NCBI GenBank assembly: GCA_017531585.1
Contig: JAFXKT010000001.1
Location: 248,001 to 312,000 of the forward strand
Direction of reading: 5' to 3'
Length of the DNA stretch: 64,000 nt
From: Candidatus Saccharimonadota bacterium
GTDB taxonomy: Bacteria; Patescibacteriota; Saccharimonadia; Saccharimonadales; Saccharimonadaceae
The notes beneath the pieces are model-generated. The model ran no database searches. It had not been told where the DNA came from and saw only the letters and a list, made by a program, of their open reading frames with translations. Below, in pieces: positions 34,875 to 42,750 of the stretch; the stretch's first letter is position 1, and the number at the start of each line of letters is the position of its first letter. The translations under genes and the position numbers were made by a program.

Positions 34875-34886
34875 TATCATATAGAT

Positions 34887-35273
34887 ATGGCTACTATTTT
34901 TACGAAAATTATTGAGGGAGAGATTCCTTCTTACAAGATTTACGAAGATGACCGCGTAATGGCTTTTTTGGATATTAATCCAGAAGTCAAGGGACATACT
35001 CTAGTTGTTCCTAAGGTAGAAGTAGACAAAATCTATGATCTATCTGACGTTGACTGGGTTGCTCTATGGGCTGCCGTAAAGAATATCTCTAAGCATATGG
35101 AAGAGGTTACTGGTCGTCGTACGCTTTACAAGGTTATCGGTACAGATGTGCCTCATGCTCACGTTCATCTTATGCCTTTTGATGAGACTTGGGAGCAAGG
35201 TAAGACCCTTTCCCTAAGCGAAGATGAATTCAATTCAATTCGCGAAAAGCTTTCGATGATCGAAGAAGCTTAG
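34887..35273 (+). CDS. HIT family nucleotide-binding protein
   Basis: 128 residues. Starts with the typical TIFTKIIEGEIPSYKIYED, continues AFLDINPEVKGHTLVVPK, and carries the histidine triad HAHVHLMPF near 90-98. HIT hydrolases cleave nucleotide phosphoramidates or dinucleoside polyphosphates. Close behind the membrane protein gene and followed by a strong terminator. Confidence 0.93.
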   Translation: MATIFTKIIEGEIPSYKIYEDDRVMAFLDINPEVKGHTLVVPKVEVDKIYDLSDVDWVALWAAVKNISKHMEEVTGRRTLYKVIGTDVPHAHVHLMPFDETWEQGKTLSLSEDEFNSIREKLSMIEEA

Positions 35274-35283
35274 CCTAATCAAT

Positions 35284-35313
35284 AAAAAATGCCTATTAGT
35301 TAGGCATTTTTTT
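35284..35313. terminator. Bidirectional terminator after the HIT gene
   Basis: AAAAAATGCCTA-ttag-TTAGGCATTTTTTT; serves convergent genes. Confidence 0.92.
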
Positions 35314-35319
35314 GTGTTT

Positions 35320-36711
35320 TTACTCTTCTGTTGTGTTTTGTGCTGCTTCACCAAGCTGTTTTGCACGTCGGCGCATTTGGATTTCCCTAGTGGCGTCATC
35401 TTGTCTTTTGGTTTCGGTTTTTGCTATTTCGGTAAATCTACTATATGATTCGTCCTCGTCTGTAAAATCAGATTGTATCTCTTTAAGAAGGATACTAACG
35501 CCGGCTCTTACTTCTTCTTGAGTTAGAGGACCTTCTGGCTTTTTGAGGATATATCTAATAGTGGATTCTGTGGCTGGTAGGTCCGAAGTTAGAATACCTT
35601 TTTGCGTTTCGTGGATTGAATCTTCGAGAATAGCTATCATCTTTTCGAGTTTATGTTTCCAGCGATTTGCGGAATATATTTTTTCCTCAGTCTCTTTTAC
35701 CTGGCTTTTTAGTTGTTCATCTTCAATGTATTCTGAAAATGGATAATCGTCGATGCTTTCTTCTAGTTCTTCGATTTCTCTTTCGGTTGCTGCTAGGTAG
35801 TAGTAGTTTTGGGCCTGGATTTGTAAAAGGAATTTTAGCTTTAGGTCTGGCATTTTGTCGATGCCATTTTCCGTAAGGCCATTTTCGTCGATTTCAGTCT
35901 GAAATAGGACATCGTCACATGCTTGGTCGCCAAGGCTTAGCGTATAGTGGATGACGTGATTCTTTGGAAATTCGCGCTGCTGTTTGCTTGGGTCGTTTTC
36001 GCCCGGTTTGGCGTAATATGTAATTTGCGATTCACCAGGATGCAACTGTCTGTCTCCGGCCATCCTTATTTTTGTAAGCTTTTTGCCGAGCTTTTCTGGG
36101 ATTTTAGTGGAGGTGATGTCAAAAGCGATAATTAGGCTTGGAGCGCGCCCTTCCTCGTCTGGCTGTCCTTCGATTATCGAGTAGATATCGATGCCATTTT
36201 TTAGGTCATCAAAATCTGAGGACTGACGGGTTCTAATGGTTTCGTTTTCGAGAGCAAAAAACTGCGAATTATTGAGATAGGTTACGAACAATCTTTCGAC
36301 AGCCTTGGCTTTGCTAAAGGTATTATCGAGGCCTCTTTCAGTATCTTCCTGACTAAGCAGTTCGCGCATTTCTCTCGTGTCTGCTTCGTTATAGTCGATG
36401 CGGCTCGTATAAACATCTTCGTCTTGAAGTTGTCTGCGACCTGCTTGAATTTCGCGAAGAGATTTTTTGGTAAGAATTGGCAACTTGCCTTGCATACCTC
36501 TTTGTTCTGCTTCTCTATAGGCTTGGAGTTTAGCCGTTTGAGATGAGGCGAATTTTGCTTCGGATTGACTGCGATATGATTTGAATTCTTGTAGGTTTGG
36601 AGTTTCGATTACTTCAAAATCTACATCTTCGATTTCGCTAAGATTTTTTTCGATTTTGTGTTTTCTTTTTTCGTCGAAGCTTTCGGTGGAAGGTTTTTGT
36701 TTTTCGCTCAT
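35320..36711 (-). CDS. Hypothetical charged cytoplasmic protein
   Basis: 463 residues from the ATG at 36711. No signal or membrane segment. N-terminal third is rich in Lys/Glu/Arg/Gln and likely helical; the middle (~190-270) has strand-like LIIAFDITSTKIPEKLG and HVIHYTLSLGDQA; the C-terminal ~170 residues look coiled-coil (EREIEELEESI, KETEEKIYSANRWKHKLEKMIAILE). I do not recognise a family. The promoter is TTGACA-N17-TTATAT with a leader of only ~7 nt. Confidence 0.65.
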   Translation of the reverse strand: MSEKQKPSTESFDEKRKHKIEKNLSEIEDVDFEVIETPNLQEFKSYRSQSEAKFASSQTAKLQAYREAEQRGMQGKLPILTKKSLREIQAGRRQLQDEDVYTSRIDYNEADTREMRELLSQEDTERGLDNTFSKAKAVERLFVTYLNNSQFFALENETIRTRQSSDFDDLKNGIDIYSIIEGQPDEEGRAPSLIIAFDITSTKIPEKLGKKLTKIRMAGDRQLHPGESQITYYAKPGENDPSKQQREFPKNHVIHYTLSLGDQACDDVLFQTEIDENGLTENGIDKMPDLKLKFLLQIQAQNYYYLAATEREIEELEESIDDYPFSEYIEDEQLKSQVKETEEKIYSANRWKHKLEKMIAILEDSIHETQKGILTSDLPATESTIRYILKKPEGPLTQEEVRAGVSILLKEIQSDFTDEDESYSRFTEIAKTETKRQDDATREIQMRRRAKQLGEAAQNTTEE

Positions 36712-36725
36712 TTTTCTTATCTTTA

Positions 36726-36754
36726 ATATAAGCATAAATACTTTAATTTGTCAA
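36726..36754 (-). promoter_or_regulatory. Promoter of the 463-aa hypothetical gene
   Basis: Consensus TTGACA (36749-36754), 17-nt spacer, TTATAT (36726-36731), then 14 nt to the ATG; no Shine-Dalgarno. Confidence 0.7.
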
Positions 36755-36759
36755 GAAGC

Positions 36760-36783
36760 AAAAAGGGGGCATTTCTGCCCCCA
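36760..36783 (-). terminator. Terminator of the 81-aa hypothetical gene
   Basis: Minus strand GGGGGCA-gaaa-TGCCCCC followed by five T. Confidence 0.9.
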
Positions 36784-36793
36784 TGGGTTTGAA

Positions 36794-37039
36794 TTACTCA
36801 AAAGCTTTTTTGAGTTTCTCTAAACCCAGCTCTGGTGTTGTCCATGACAATGGATTGGTCACGATCATGATGACCCCATTTTTCGCGTAGTCCATGCTGA
36901 ATCCGGCGATTTCGCCAGTAATCGTCATGTCCCGGAGGATTTTTTGTGCCTTATCGGCACTAAGATGGACCTTTTGCGTATCAAAGGATACTTGCAGCAG
37001 CGTATCTGCTGCTTTCGAAATAACGATATTCTCTTTCAT
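36794..37039 (-). CDS. Small hypothetical protein
   Basis: 81 residues from ATG 37039, after a GGGAGGAAATAATATA leader with a strong ribosome site. Alternating hydrophobic pattern (LLQVSFDTQKVHLSADKAQKILRDM, GVIMIVTNPLSW) suggests a small alpha/beta fold. No transmembrane segment, no known motif. Own terminator, so probably monocistronic. Confidence 0.6.
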   Translation of the reverse strand: MKENIVISKAADTLLQVSFDTQKVHLSADKAQKILRDMTITGEIAGFSMDYAKNGVIMIVTNPLSWTTPELGLEKLKKAFE

Positions 37040-37118
37040 TATATTATTTCCTCCCCTCATGCGAGAATATAATGGCTATATTATAGCATAAAAGCTTTGA
37101 TTTGTAAAGTGTAGGCAA

Positions 37119-37146
37119 CAAAAATACCAGCGGCTTAAGCTGGTAC
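37119..37146 (-). terminator. Terminator of valS
   Basis: TACCAGC/GCTGGTA stem with the T-run on the minus strand. Confidence 0.85.
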
Positions 37147-37158
37147 TTTCGAGTCGTT

Positions 37159-39732
37159 TTAGACTAGTTCGAGCTCGGCTTTCATCTTGGCAATGAGGCC
37201 GTTTTTCTCTTCTAGTCTGTTTCTGGTTTCTTCGACTAGTTCCTTTGGCGCCTTTTCGACGTACTTTGGATTGCGCAGGCGGGCTTCAAGGGTGTTGATT
37301 TCCTGGCCAAGCTTTAAGATACGATCTTCGAGGTTTGCCTTGTACTTTTTGTGGATATCCTCTGGAATCTGTAGGTAGATGTTGTGGCCTGGAATTGCAA
37401 GACGTAGGCCCTTTGCTTCTTCGACCTTGATCTGTGGAACACTTGGAGCTTTGGTTAGGTGCTGAACGAGAAGCTGGTTTTCGTACATGAGCTGGTCGTC
37501 ATGGAAGGTGATTGGGTATAGACCTGAACCTGGTAAGCTCTGGAAGTGGCTACGAACATTAGTGACGATTTCGATAATCTCATCAAAGTTCTTGGCGCGT
37601 TCTTCGTCAACCTTGTATAGCTCTGGCCATTTCTGGTTAATTAGTAGGCCTTCGGTCCAGCTTAGGGCTTGCCAGATTGTTTCGGTTACAAATGGAGCGA
37701 ATGGATGTAGCATGATAAGGACCTTTTCTAGGGTATCCTTGAGAAGGTCGGTGCTCTTCCATAGCTTTTCGCTTTCGAGGAACCAGTCGGCATATTTGTT
37801 CCAGACTAGGTCGTAAAGCATGTCACCGGCTTCTGCGAAGCGGTAGTTCTTCATGAGCTTGACGAGTTCTTTATTGGTGCGGTTGATTTCGCGGCGGATC
37901 CAGTTCTCGCCAAGGGCTTTGTTGCCGTCGCCGTTGTTGTCGTTTTCTGGGTTTTCGTCGACGATGTTCTGGATTAGGCGGCTAACGTTCCAGAGCTTGT
38001 TGCAGAGGTTGCGGCTTGCGATAACCTTGCTTACGCTGAAGGCCTGGTTGACGCCTGCGCTTCTAGATGCGATAAGACCAAGGCGAAGGGCATCGGAACC
38101 GTACTTGCTGACGGTTTCGATTGGGTTGATAACGTTACCCTTTGACTTGCTCATCTTCTGGCCGTGTTCGTCAAGAACCATACCGTGCATGTAGACTTCC
38201 TTGAATGGAATGTCGTCTTTGACGAAGAGGCTCATCATAATCATGCGACCTACCCACTGGAATAGGAGGTCGGCGCCTGTTTCCATGACGGAGGTTGGGA
38301 AATGTTTGTCGCTGTCGCTAGTGGTGATATATGGCCACTGGCTAGAGCTGAACCAGGTATCGAAGGTGTCTGGATCGCGGCGATAAGTTTTGCCATCGCT
38401 GACGATTTCTGGTTCGTTTACGCGAGTATCGTAAATCCAATCCGTTGGATCGTCGATGTTCTGGAAGGCTGGAATCGGGATACCCCAAGGGATTTGGCGG
38501 GAAATGTTCCAGTCTTTGAGGTTTTCTAGGTAGTTAATAAGAACCTTTTGCTTGTTGGCTGGATGGAATTTAATCTTCCCTGCCTTGAGAGTTTCGATTG
38601 CTTTCTTTGCAAGAGGCTCCATATCGACGAACCACTGTTCCTTGAGGAGCGGCTCGATGACGGTGTCGCATTTGTAGCAGTGGCCGACTTCGTGGACGAT
38701 ATCCTCTTCTCCGCGACGAAGACCGAGTTCTTCGAGGTCGTCTAGAACGGCTTTGCGGCAATCTTTGGTGGTAAGGCCGGCATATTTTTCGCCTGCTTCT
38801 TTGGTCATTTTGCCATCAAAACCAATGACGGTAATCATCTTGAGGTCATGGCGCTGGCCAACTTCGTAGTCGTTCTGGTCGTGAGCTGGGGTGATTTTTA
38901 CGGCACCAGTACCGTAGTTCATGTCGGCGTGTTCGTCGGCAATGATAGGGATTTCACGGTTTGTAAGAGGAAGTTTAATCTTCTTGCCGATGACATCTTT
39001 GTAGCGTGGATCTTCTCCGTTAACTGCAACTGCGGTATCGCCGAGAAGGGTTTCTGGGCGGGTAGTTGCGATGACGATTTCAGTCATGCTATCGGTTGGC
39101 TCGGCTAGAGGATAGGCAATCTTCCAAAGTTTGCCCTTTTCTTCCTTGTGGGTGACTTCGATATCCGCGAAAGCAGTCTGGTGCTTAGTACAGAAGTTAA
39201 CGAGCTTTTTGCCTCTGTAAATAAGACCCTTTTTCCAGAATTTGCCAAAAGTGTCGTAGACGGTATCGACTACTTTTTGATCGAGAGCAAAGACGAGATT
39301 ATTCCAGTCGCAGGATGCGCCTAGGGCACGAAGTTGAAGTTCCATGTTGCCGCGCTGTTCGTGAACGAAGTTCCAGACCTGCTGGTATAGTTCGTCACGG
39401 GTGTAATCGAAGCGGGTTTTGCCTTCTGCTTCTAGCTTGCGTTCATAAACAACCCAAGTTTCAAAGCCGGCATGGTCGGCACCAGGAATATACCAAGTGT
39501 CTTCCCCTCTCAAGCGGTGGTAACGGGTAAGAATATCTTCAAGAGCGATGGTTAGACCATGGCCGATATGAAGATTGCCGTTTGCGTTTGGTGGTGGCAT
39601 TACGATCGTGTATGGATCGGATTTGTCTTTTGGATTTTTCTCAGATTTTCTAGAAAATGCGCCGCTTTGTTCCCAGAGGGCGTAAATGTCTGTCTCGTAT
39701 TCGTTAGGCTCGTAAGCTTTGCTGAATTTCAT
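37159..39732 (-). CDS. valS: Valyl-tRNA synthetase
   Basis: 857 residues, full length. Class I signatures: HIGH at 55-58 in NGNLHIGHGLT, KMSKSKGN near 520. The CP1 editing domain includes ATTRPETLLGDTAVAV. The DALRLGL helix and a C-terminal coiled coil (ILKLGQEINTLEARLRNPKYVEKAP) are specific for ValRS. Charges tRNA-Val and edits threonine. No T-box is apparent on its side of the upstream gap. Confidence 0.96.
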   Translation of the reverse strand: MKFSKAYEPNEYETDIYALWEQSGAFSRKSEKNPKDKSDPYTIVMPPPNANGNLHIGHGLTIALEDILTRYHRLRGEDTWYIPGADHAGFETWVVYERKLEAEGKTRFDYTRDELYQQVWNFVHEQRGNMELQLRALGASCDWNNLVFALDQKVVDTVYDTFGKFWKKGLIYRGKKLVNFCTKHQTAFADIEVTHKEEKGKLWKIAYPLAEPTDSMTEIVIATTRPETLLGDTAVAVNGEDPRYKDVIGKKIKLPLTNREIPIIADEHADMNYGTGAVKITPAHDQNDYEVGQRHDLKMITVIGFDGKMTKEAGEKYAGLTTKDCRKAVLDDLEELGLRRGEEDIVHEVGHCYKCDTVIEPLLKEQWFVDMEPLAKKAIETLKAGKIKFHPANKQKVLINYLENLKDWNISRQIPWGIPIPAFQNIDDPTDWIYDTRVNEPEIVSDGKTYRRDPDTFDTWFSSSQWPYITTSDSDKHFPTSVMETGADLLFQWVGRMIMMSLFVKDDIPFKEVYMHGMVLDEHGQKMSKSKGNVINPIETVSKYGSDALRLGLIASRSAGVNQAFSVSKVIASRNLCNKLWNVSRLIQNIVDENPENDNNGDGNKALGENWIRREINRTNKELVKLMKNYRFAEAGDMLYDLVWNKYADWFLESEKLWKSTDLLKDTLEKVLIMLHPFAPFVTETIWQALSWTEGLLINQKWPELYKVDEERAKNFDEIIEIVTNVRSHFQSLPGSGLYPITFHDDQLMYENQLLVQHLTKAPSVPQIKVEEAKGLRLAIPGHNIYLQIPEDIHKKYKANLEDRILKLGQEINTLEARLRNPKYVEKAPKELVEETRNRLEEKNGLIAKMKAELELV

Positions 39733-40062
39733 TTATTCTCCCGTCATAAAAATGGGTTGGTTTTTCTTTGACCTTCCCTACTCTCTTTTGACTTATATTA
39801 TACACTAAAACAGGTGTTTTTGCTAATGGACTGGAACGCGATTTTGCTTTGAATTTGGTTTACAAAAAATTGTTAAAAAGTATTAAAAAATCGCCCCTTC
39901 GGACGCATCTGTATCTGTTATGGTTGTGCTTGACAATTGTATATAATTATATTCTAATAAAAATCAATTTCACACGAAAATGCTAGACCTTAAATTTTTA
40001 GGACTTGACAAAACATAACTAGTGTTGTGAAAAATGTATTTGTATTGATTCATAGTTTAATC
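39733..40062. other. Gene-free AT-rich region left of the candidate RNA
   Basis: No supported gene. TTGACA at 39930-39935 with a TA-rich box ~17 nt on, and a second TTGACA at 40005-40010 with a weak -10, could drive rightward transcription into the structured segment at 40063-40198. A small hairpin CGCCCCTTCGGACGC-like sequence lies near 39892-39906. Confidence 0.4.
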
Positions 40063-40198
40063 GACTTTTCTGCCGGGATATACGGATTATCCTACCCCAC
40101 GTCAAACCAGGACGTGATCCTTATGGCCGTCATGTATAAGAGTCCACCTCTTGCCCACCGCCATTAACATAAGTATATATGGTCGGGGTTGCTAAGTC
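40063..40198. ncRNA. Candidate structured non-coding RNA (strand uncertain)
   Basis: A GC-richer 136-bp island in AT-rich DNA, closed by GACTT (40063-40067) / AAGTC (40194-40198). Internal stems: GGATA/TATCC (40076-40092), CACGTC/GACGTG (40098-40116), CTTAT/ATAAG (40120-40140) or, mutually exclusive, AAGAG/CTCTT (40138-40152); and long-range ACCCC (40094-40098) / GGGGT (40185-40189). Looks like a multi-branch fold. Not SRP RNA, tmRNA, RNase P or a T-box by any signature I can see. Confidence 0.5.
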
Positions 40199-40265
40199 AA
40201 TAAAATGCTAATGATTGTTTGGGGTGGTGTAGGATAGTGAATTTTTGCTTTGTGTAGCTTCTAAT

Positions 40266-40274
40266 TGTGGATAA
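40266..40274 (+). promoter_or_regulatory. Classical DnaA box
   Basis: TGTGGATAA, exact complement of TTATCCACA, isolated between the candidate RNA and the transposase fragment. Confidence 0.4.
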
Positions 40275-40316
40275 TTACTTTTGAATTTTTCTTCTAAAGT
40301 GCTAATGTTATAAGTA

Positions 40317-40520
40317 ATGGCGTATATCCGAAAATTTAAAACTGGTAGCGGTGCGACTGGCGTTCAGGTTTGTTACAAGAAGGGTAGAGAAGTCGTCAAG
40401 ACGGTTCATGTTGGCTCGGCTAATTCTGAAGCGGCGCTCAAAAAACTGCTCAAAAAGGCCAGGGCAATAATGGCTGAGGGCGAGACGCCGCTTTTTGATC
40501 TTTCGAAATTTGACGAGTAG
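40317..40520 (+). CDS. Fragment resembling the N-terminus of IS1634-type transposases
   Basis: 67 residues: MAYIRKFKTGSGATGVQVCYKKG, then VKTVHVGSANSEAALKKLLKKA. This pattern is typical of the first ~60 residues of IS1634/IS1549-group transposases (MAYxRKxxTxSGATAVQI...EHIGSAH). The catalytic part is missing. It could be a relic of an insertion sequence or a domesticated small DNA-binding protein. No terminal inverted repeats were found. Confidence 0.55.
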   Translation: MAYIRKFKTGSGATGVQVCYKKGREVVKTVHVGSANSEAALKKLLKKARAIMAEGETPLFDLSKFDE

Positions 40521-40642
40521 GGAATTTTTATGGAAGCTGTTAATGTCGTAAAATGTTGATTGTGGCGAAGTTAAGAATTTGAGCGTTTTTGTCTTTTAGA
40601 AATTTTCTCGGTTTCTTTGTTTTTCTGCGTTGCTTGAGCATC

Positions 40643-40668
40643 AAAAAACCGCCTATTTTAGGCGGTCG
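40643..40668 (-). terminator. Terminator of the leftward femAB gene
   Basis: ACCGCC-tatttta-GGCGGT with the T-run on the minus strand. Confidence 0.88.
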
Positions 40669-40672
40669 TTTG

Positions 40673-41593
40673 TTACTTTAGGATTTTTCGCTTCAAGCGA
40701 TTGGCTTTGCGAAGAGCAGTGTAGATTTTGTATTTTGTGCCGGAAATGATGTAGTCATATGTGCCGGCGTATTCTACCATTTTGCCACCAAAGGTTAGCT
40801 TATACTGAGTAAAGTGATACCATGGGTGGTTTGGATCTTGCGAATCGGTTGCGCCCCAGAAGTCGAAATATTTCTGGCCATTTTTCTTGGCATCCATAAT
40901 CATCTGGGTAAGGATAGCTACGCCAGGGGAGAGCTTGCGATGTTCTTCGGAAGCTGCAGCATGGGCGTAATATCTAGTATCTTTTGTATCGTAAATGAGT
41001 GCTGCGCCAATGGCTTTGCCTTCGAATTCGGCGATATAGAGTTTTGCGAAGTCGAAGTTTAGCTGGTTTAGCAGGTATTCGTCGCTATGAGGTAGGAAGT
41101 TCCTCTTGTCTGATAGCTGATGTAGATAGTTTAGAAGAATTTTGCCGTCTTCCTTGTCTCTTGACTGCCTTATCGTAATGCCTTTTTTATAGTAGTTGCG
41201 ATAAATCTGGCGTTTTTTCTGCTCCATGTTTAGTAGCAACTCTTCTTCGCTTGGAGCAAGGTCTAGAATGATTGTGTGTTTTGGATCTAGATCCTTGGTC
41301 TTTTTGAGCTTTAGGGCGCTGATGGTCTTTTCCGAGATTTGGATGGTTGGCTCGATGCGAATAAAGATGCAGTCATTTTCTTTTGCTAGCTCTTCGATTT
41401 TTGCAAGAGCAGGCTTCAGGGCTTTTTCGTCTTTCAATGTTGGGCCATAAGGCAAGAATAGATAGTTGCCAACTTTTGTCTTTTTGAGAGTGCAGAGAGC
41501 TTCAAAATCTTTTTCTTTAATGTGAAAGGTTTTTTCGCCTTCTGAATTAATGAAATCTCCCCATGCACTAGTTTGCAAGAAATGTGGTGTCAT
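40673..41593 (-). CDS. FemAB family peptidoglycan bridge ligase, 306 aa
   Basis: 306 residues from ATG 41593, which lies 6 nt after a TACAAT box (leaderless). Two GNAT-like halves: FLQTSAWGDFINSEGEKTF at the N-terminus, and the signature YYAHAAASEEHRKLSPGVAILTQ-type segment plus YFDFWGATD in the second half. The RQIYRNYYKKGI region matches the FemX/MurM substrate-binding part. FemAB enzymes use aminoacyl-tRNA to build the interpeptide bridge. Divergent from a second FemAB gene. Confidence 0.85.
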   Translation of the reverse strand: MTPHFLQTSAWGDFINSEGEKTFHIKEKDFEALCTLKKTKVGNYLFLPYGPTLKDEKALKPALAKIEELAKENDCIFIRIEPTIQISEKTISALKLKKTKDLDPKHTIILDLAPSEEELLLNMEQKKRQIYRNYYKKGITIRQSRDKEDGKILLNYLHQLSDKRNFLPHSDEYLLNQLNFDFAKLYIAEFEGKAIGAALIYDTKDTRYYAHAAASEEHRKLSPGVAILTQMIMDAKKNGQKYFDFWGATDSQDPNHPWYHFTQYKLTFGGKMVEYAGTYDYIISGTKYKIYTALRKANRLKRKILK

Positions 41594-41679
41594 GAATTCA
41601 TTGTAGCACATGCTATCCTATGCGTTCTGTGACGTAAGAGTTTTAAAGCTTATGATTCTTAGTAATATATAATATATAT

Positions 41680-42750
41680 ATGAATTTAGTTGAGATTTCT
41701 GAGCGGGATTACCGCAAATTTGAGGAGGGTGCAAAGACGGGAAATTTGCTTCAGGATTTTTCTCGTGCAGATTTTCGTAAGACTTTAGGTTTTGAATCGT
41801 ACACGCTTGGCGTTTTCGATAAAAAAGATTTGAAGGCTTGTATGTTGTTGCTCGTCAAAAATGGCGAAGGGATGATCCAGCTTGGTCCGATTATGGATTA
41901 TACGGACTTGAAGCTATTAAAGTTCGTGCTTGAAGAAATTTCTGAGTTTTGTCGCAACAAAAATGTATTCGTTTTGGAAATTTTCCCACCAATGCTTGTG
42001 AGTATTCGTGACAAAGACGGCAATGTTCTTGAAAGCTTTGAAAAGGAAGCAGTAAAGAAGTGTTTTGCTGATGCGGGCTTTAAATTTGAGGGTGAGACTA
42101 TCGGAACAGTCGCGAAGGCAAACCGTTTTATGGCTGTAAAAGATATGTCCGAGATTCATGATGAAGAAGCGTTATCTAAGAGCTATAACTATAATGTTCG
42201 TCGCACGATTAAGAAGTACGGCGATCAGGTTTATGTTGAGACATTAAAAGATTTGTCCAAGCTTGCTGATGTTATGCAGCCGATTAGTGATAGTAACAAG
42301 CGTAATGAAGTAAACGATAGGCCAGTTTCGTATTTTGAAGATATGAAGAAATATTTTGGCGATGAATTGGTGCTTCAGGTGGCTTATTCTAAGGAGAGCG
42401 GAGAAGCGGTTGCGTCGCATGTATTCTTTAACCATTCGGGCGAGCTTGTTAGCTTCTTGGCTGGTATTTCTGAAAAGAACAAACATCTTAACGGCATGAC
42501 ATTCTTATATGATGCGTTTTATAAGTATGCGATAGAGAAGAAGTTGGATCGTGCGAACCTGTATGGCGTAGAGGGCGATTTCTCTGAAAAGAATCAGCTG
42601 CTTCGCTTTAAAGGTCATTTTGGCATTTTTGTAGAAGAGTATGTTGGTGGCTTTAAGAAAGTTTTGGACGAGAAGGCTTATTCTAAGGCCAACAGAAAAA
42701 AGAAGCTCATGGGTGGGCTTCGTAAAATTAAGCGTTTGATCAAAAAATAA
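41680..42750 (+). CDS. FemAB family peptidoglycan bridge ligase, 356 aa
   Basis: 356 residues. YNYNVRRTIKKYGDQVYVET matches the RRxxKxxxxG helix of FemA/MurM proteins; EAVASHVFFNHSGELVSFLAGISEKNKHLNG matches the second GNAT half; the C-terminus is Lys/Arg-rich. A TATAAT box (41668-41673) sits 6 nt before the ATG, a leaderless start. Divergent from the other FemAB gene with an 86-bp shared promoter region. Together they suggest a multi-residue cross-bridge. Confidence 0.82.
   Translation: MNLVEISERDYRKFEEGAKTGNLLQDFSRADFRKTLGFESYTLGVFDKKDLKACMLLLVKNGEGMIQLGPIMDYTDLKLLKFVLEEISEFCRNKNVFVLEIFPPMLVSIRDKDGNVLESFEKEAVKKCFADAGFKFEGETIGTVAKANRFMAVKDMSEIHDEEALSKSYNYNVRRTIKKYGDQVYVETLKDLSKLADVMQPISDSNKRNEVNDRPVSYFEDMKKYFGDELVLQVAYSKESGEAVASHVFFNHSGELVSFLAGISEKNKHLNGMTFLYDAFYKYAIEKKLDRANLYGVEGDFSEKNQLLRFKGHFGIFVEEYVGGFKKVLDEKAYSKANRKKKLMGGLRKIKRLIKK

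Noticed and set aside
39733-40316. T-box leader for valS in the long gap upstream of it
   Set aside because: No AGGGTGGNACCGCG-type antiterminator motif on the minus strand, and the structured segment is over 300 bp from valS.
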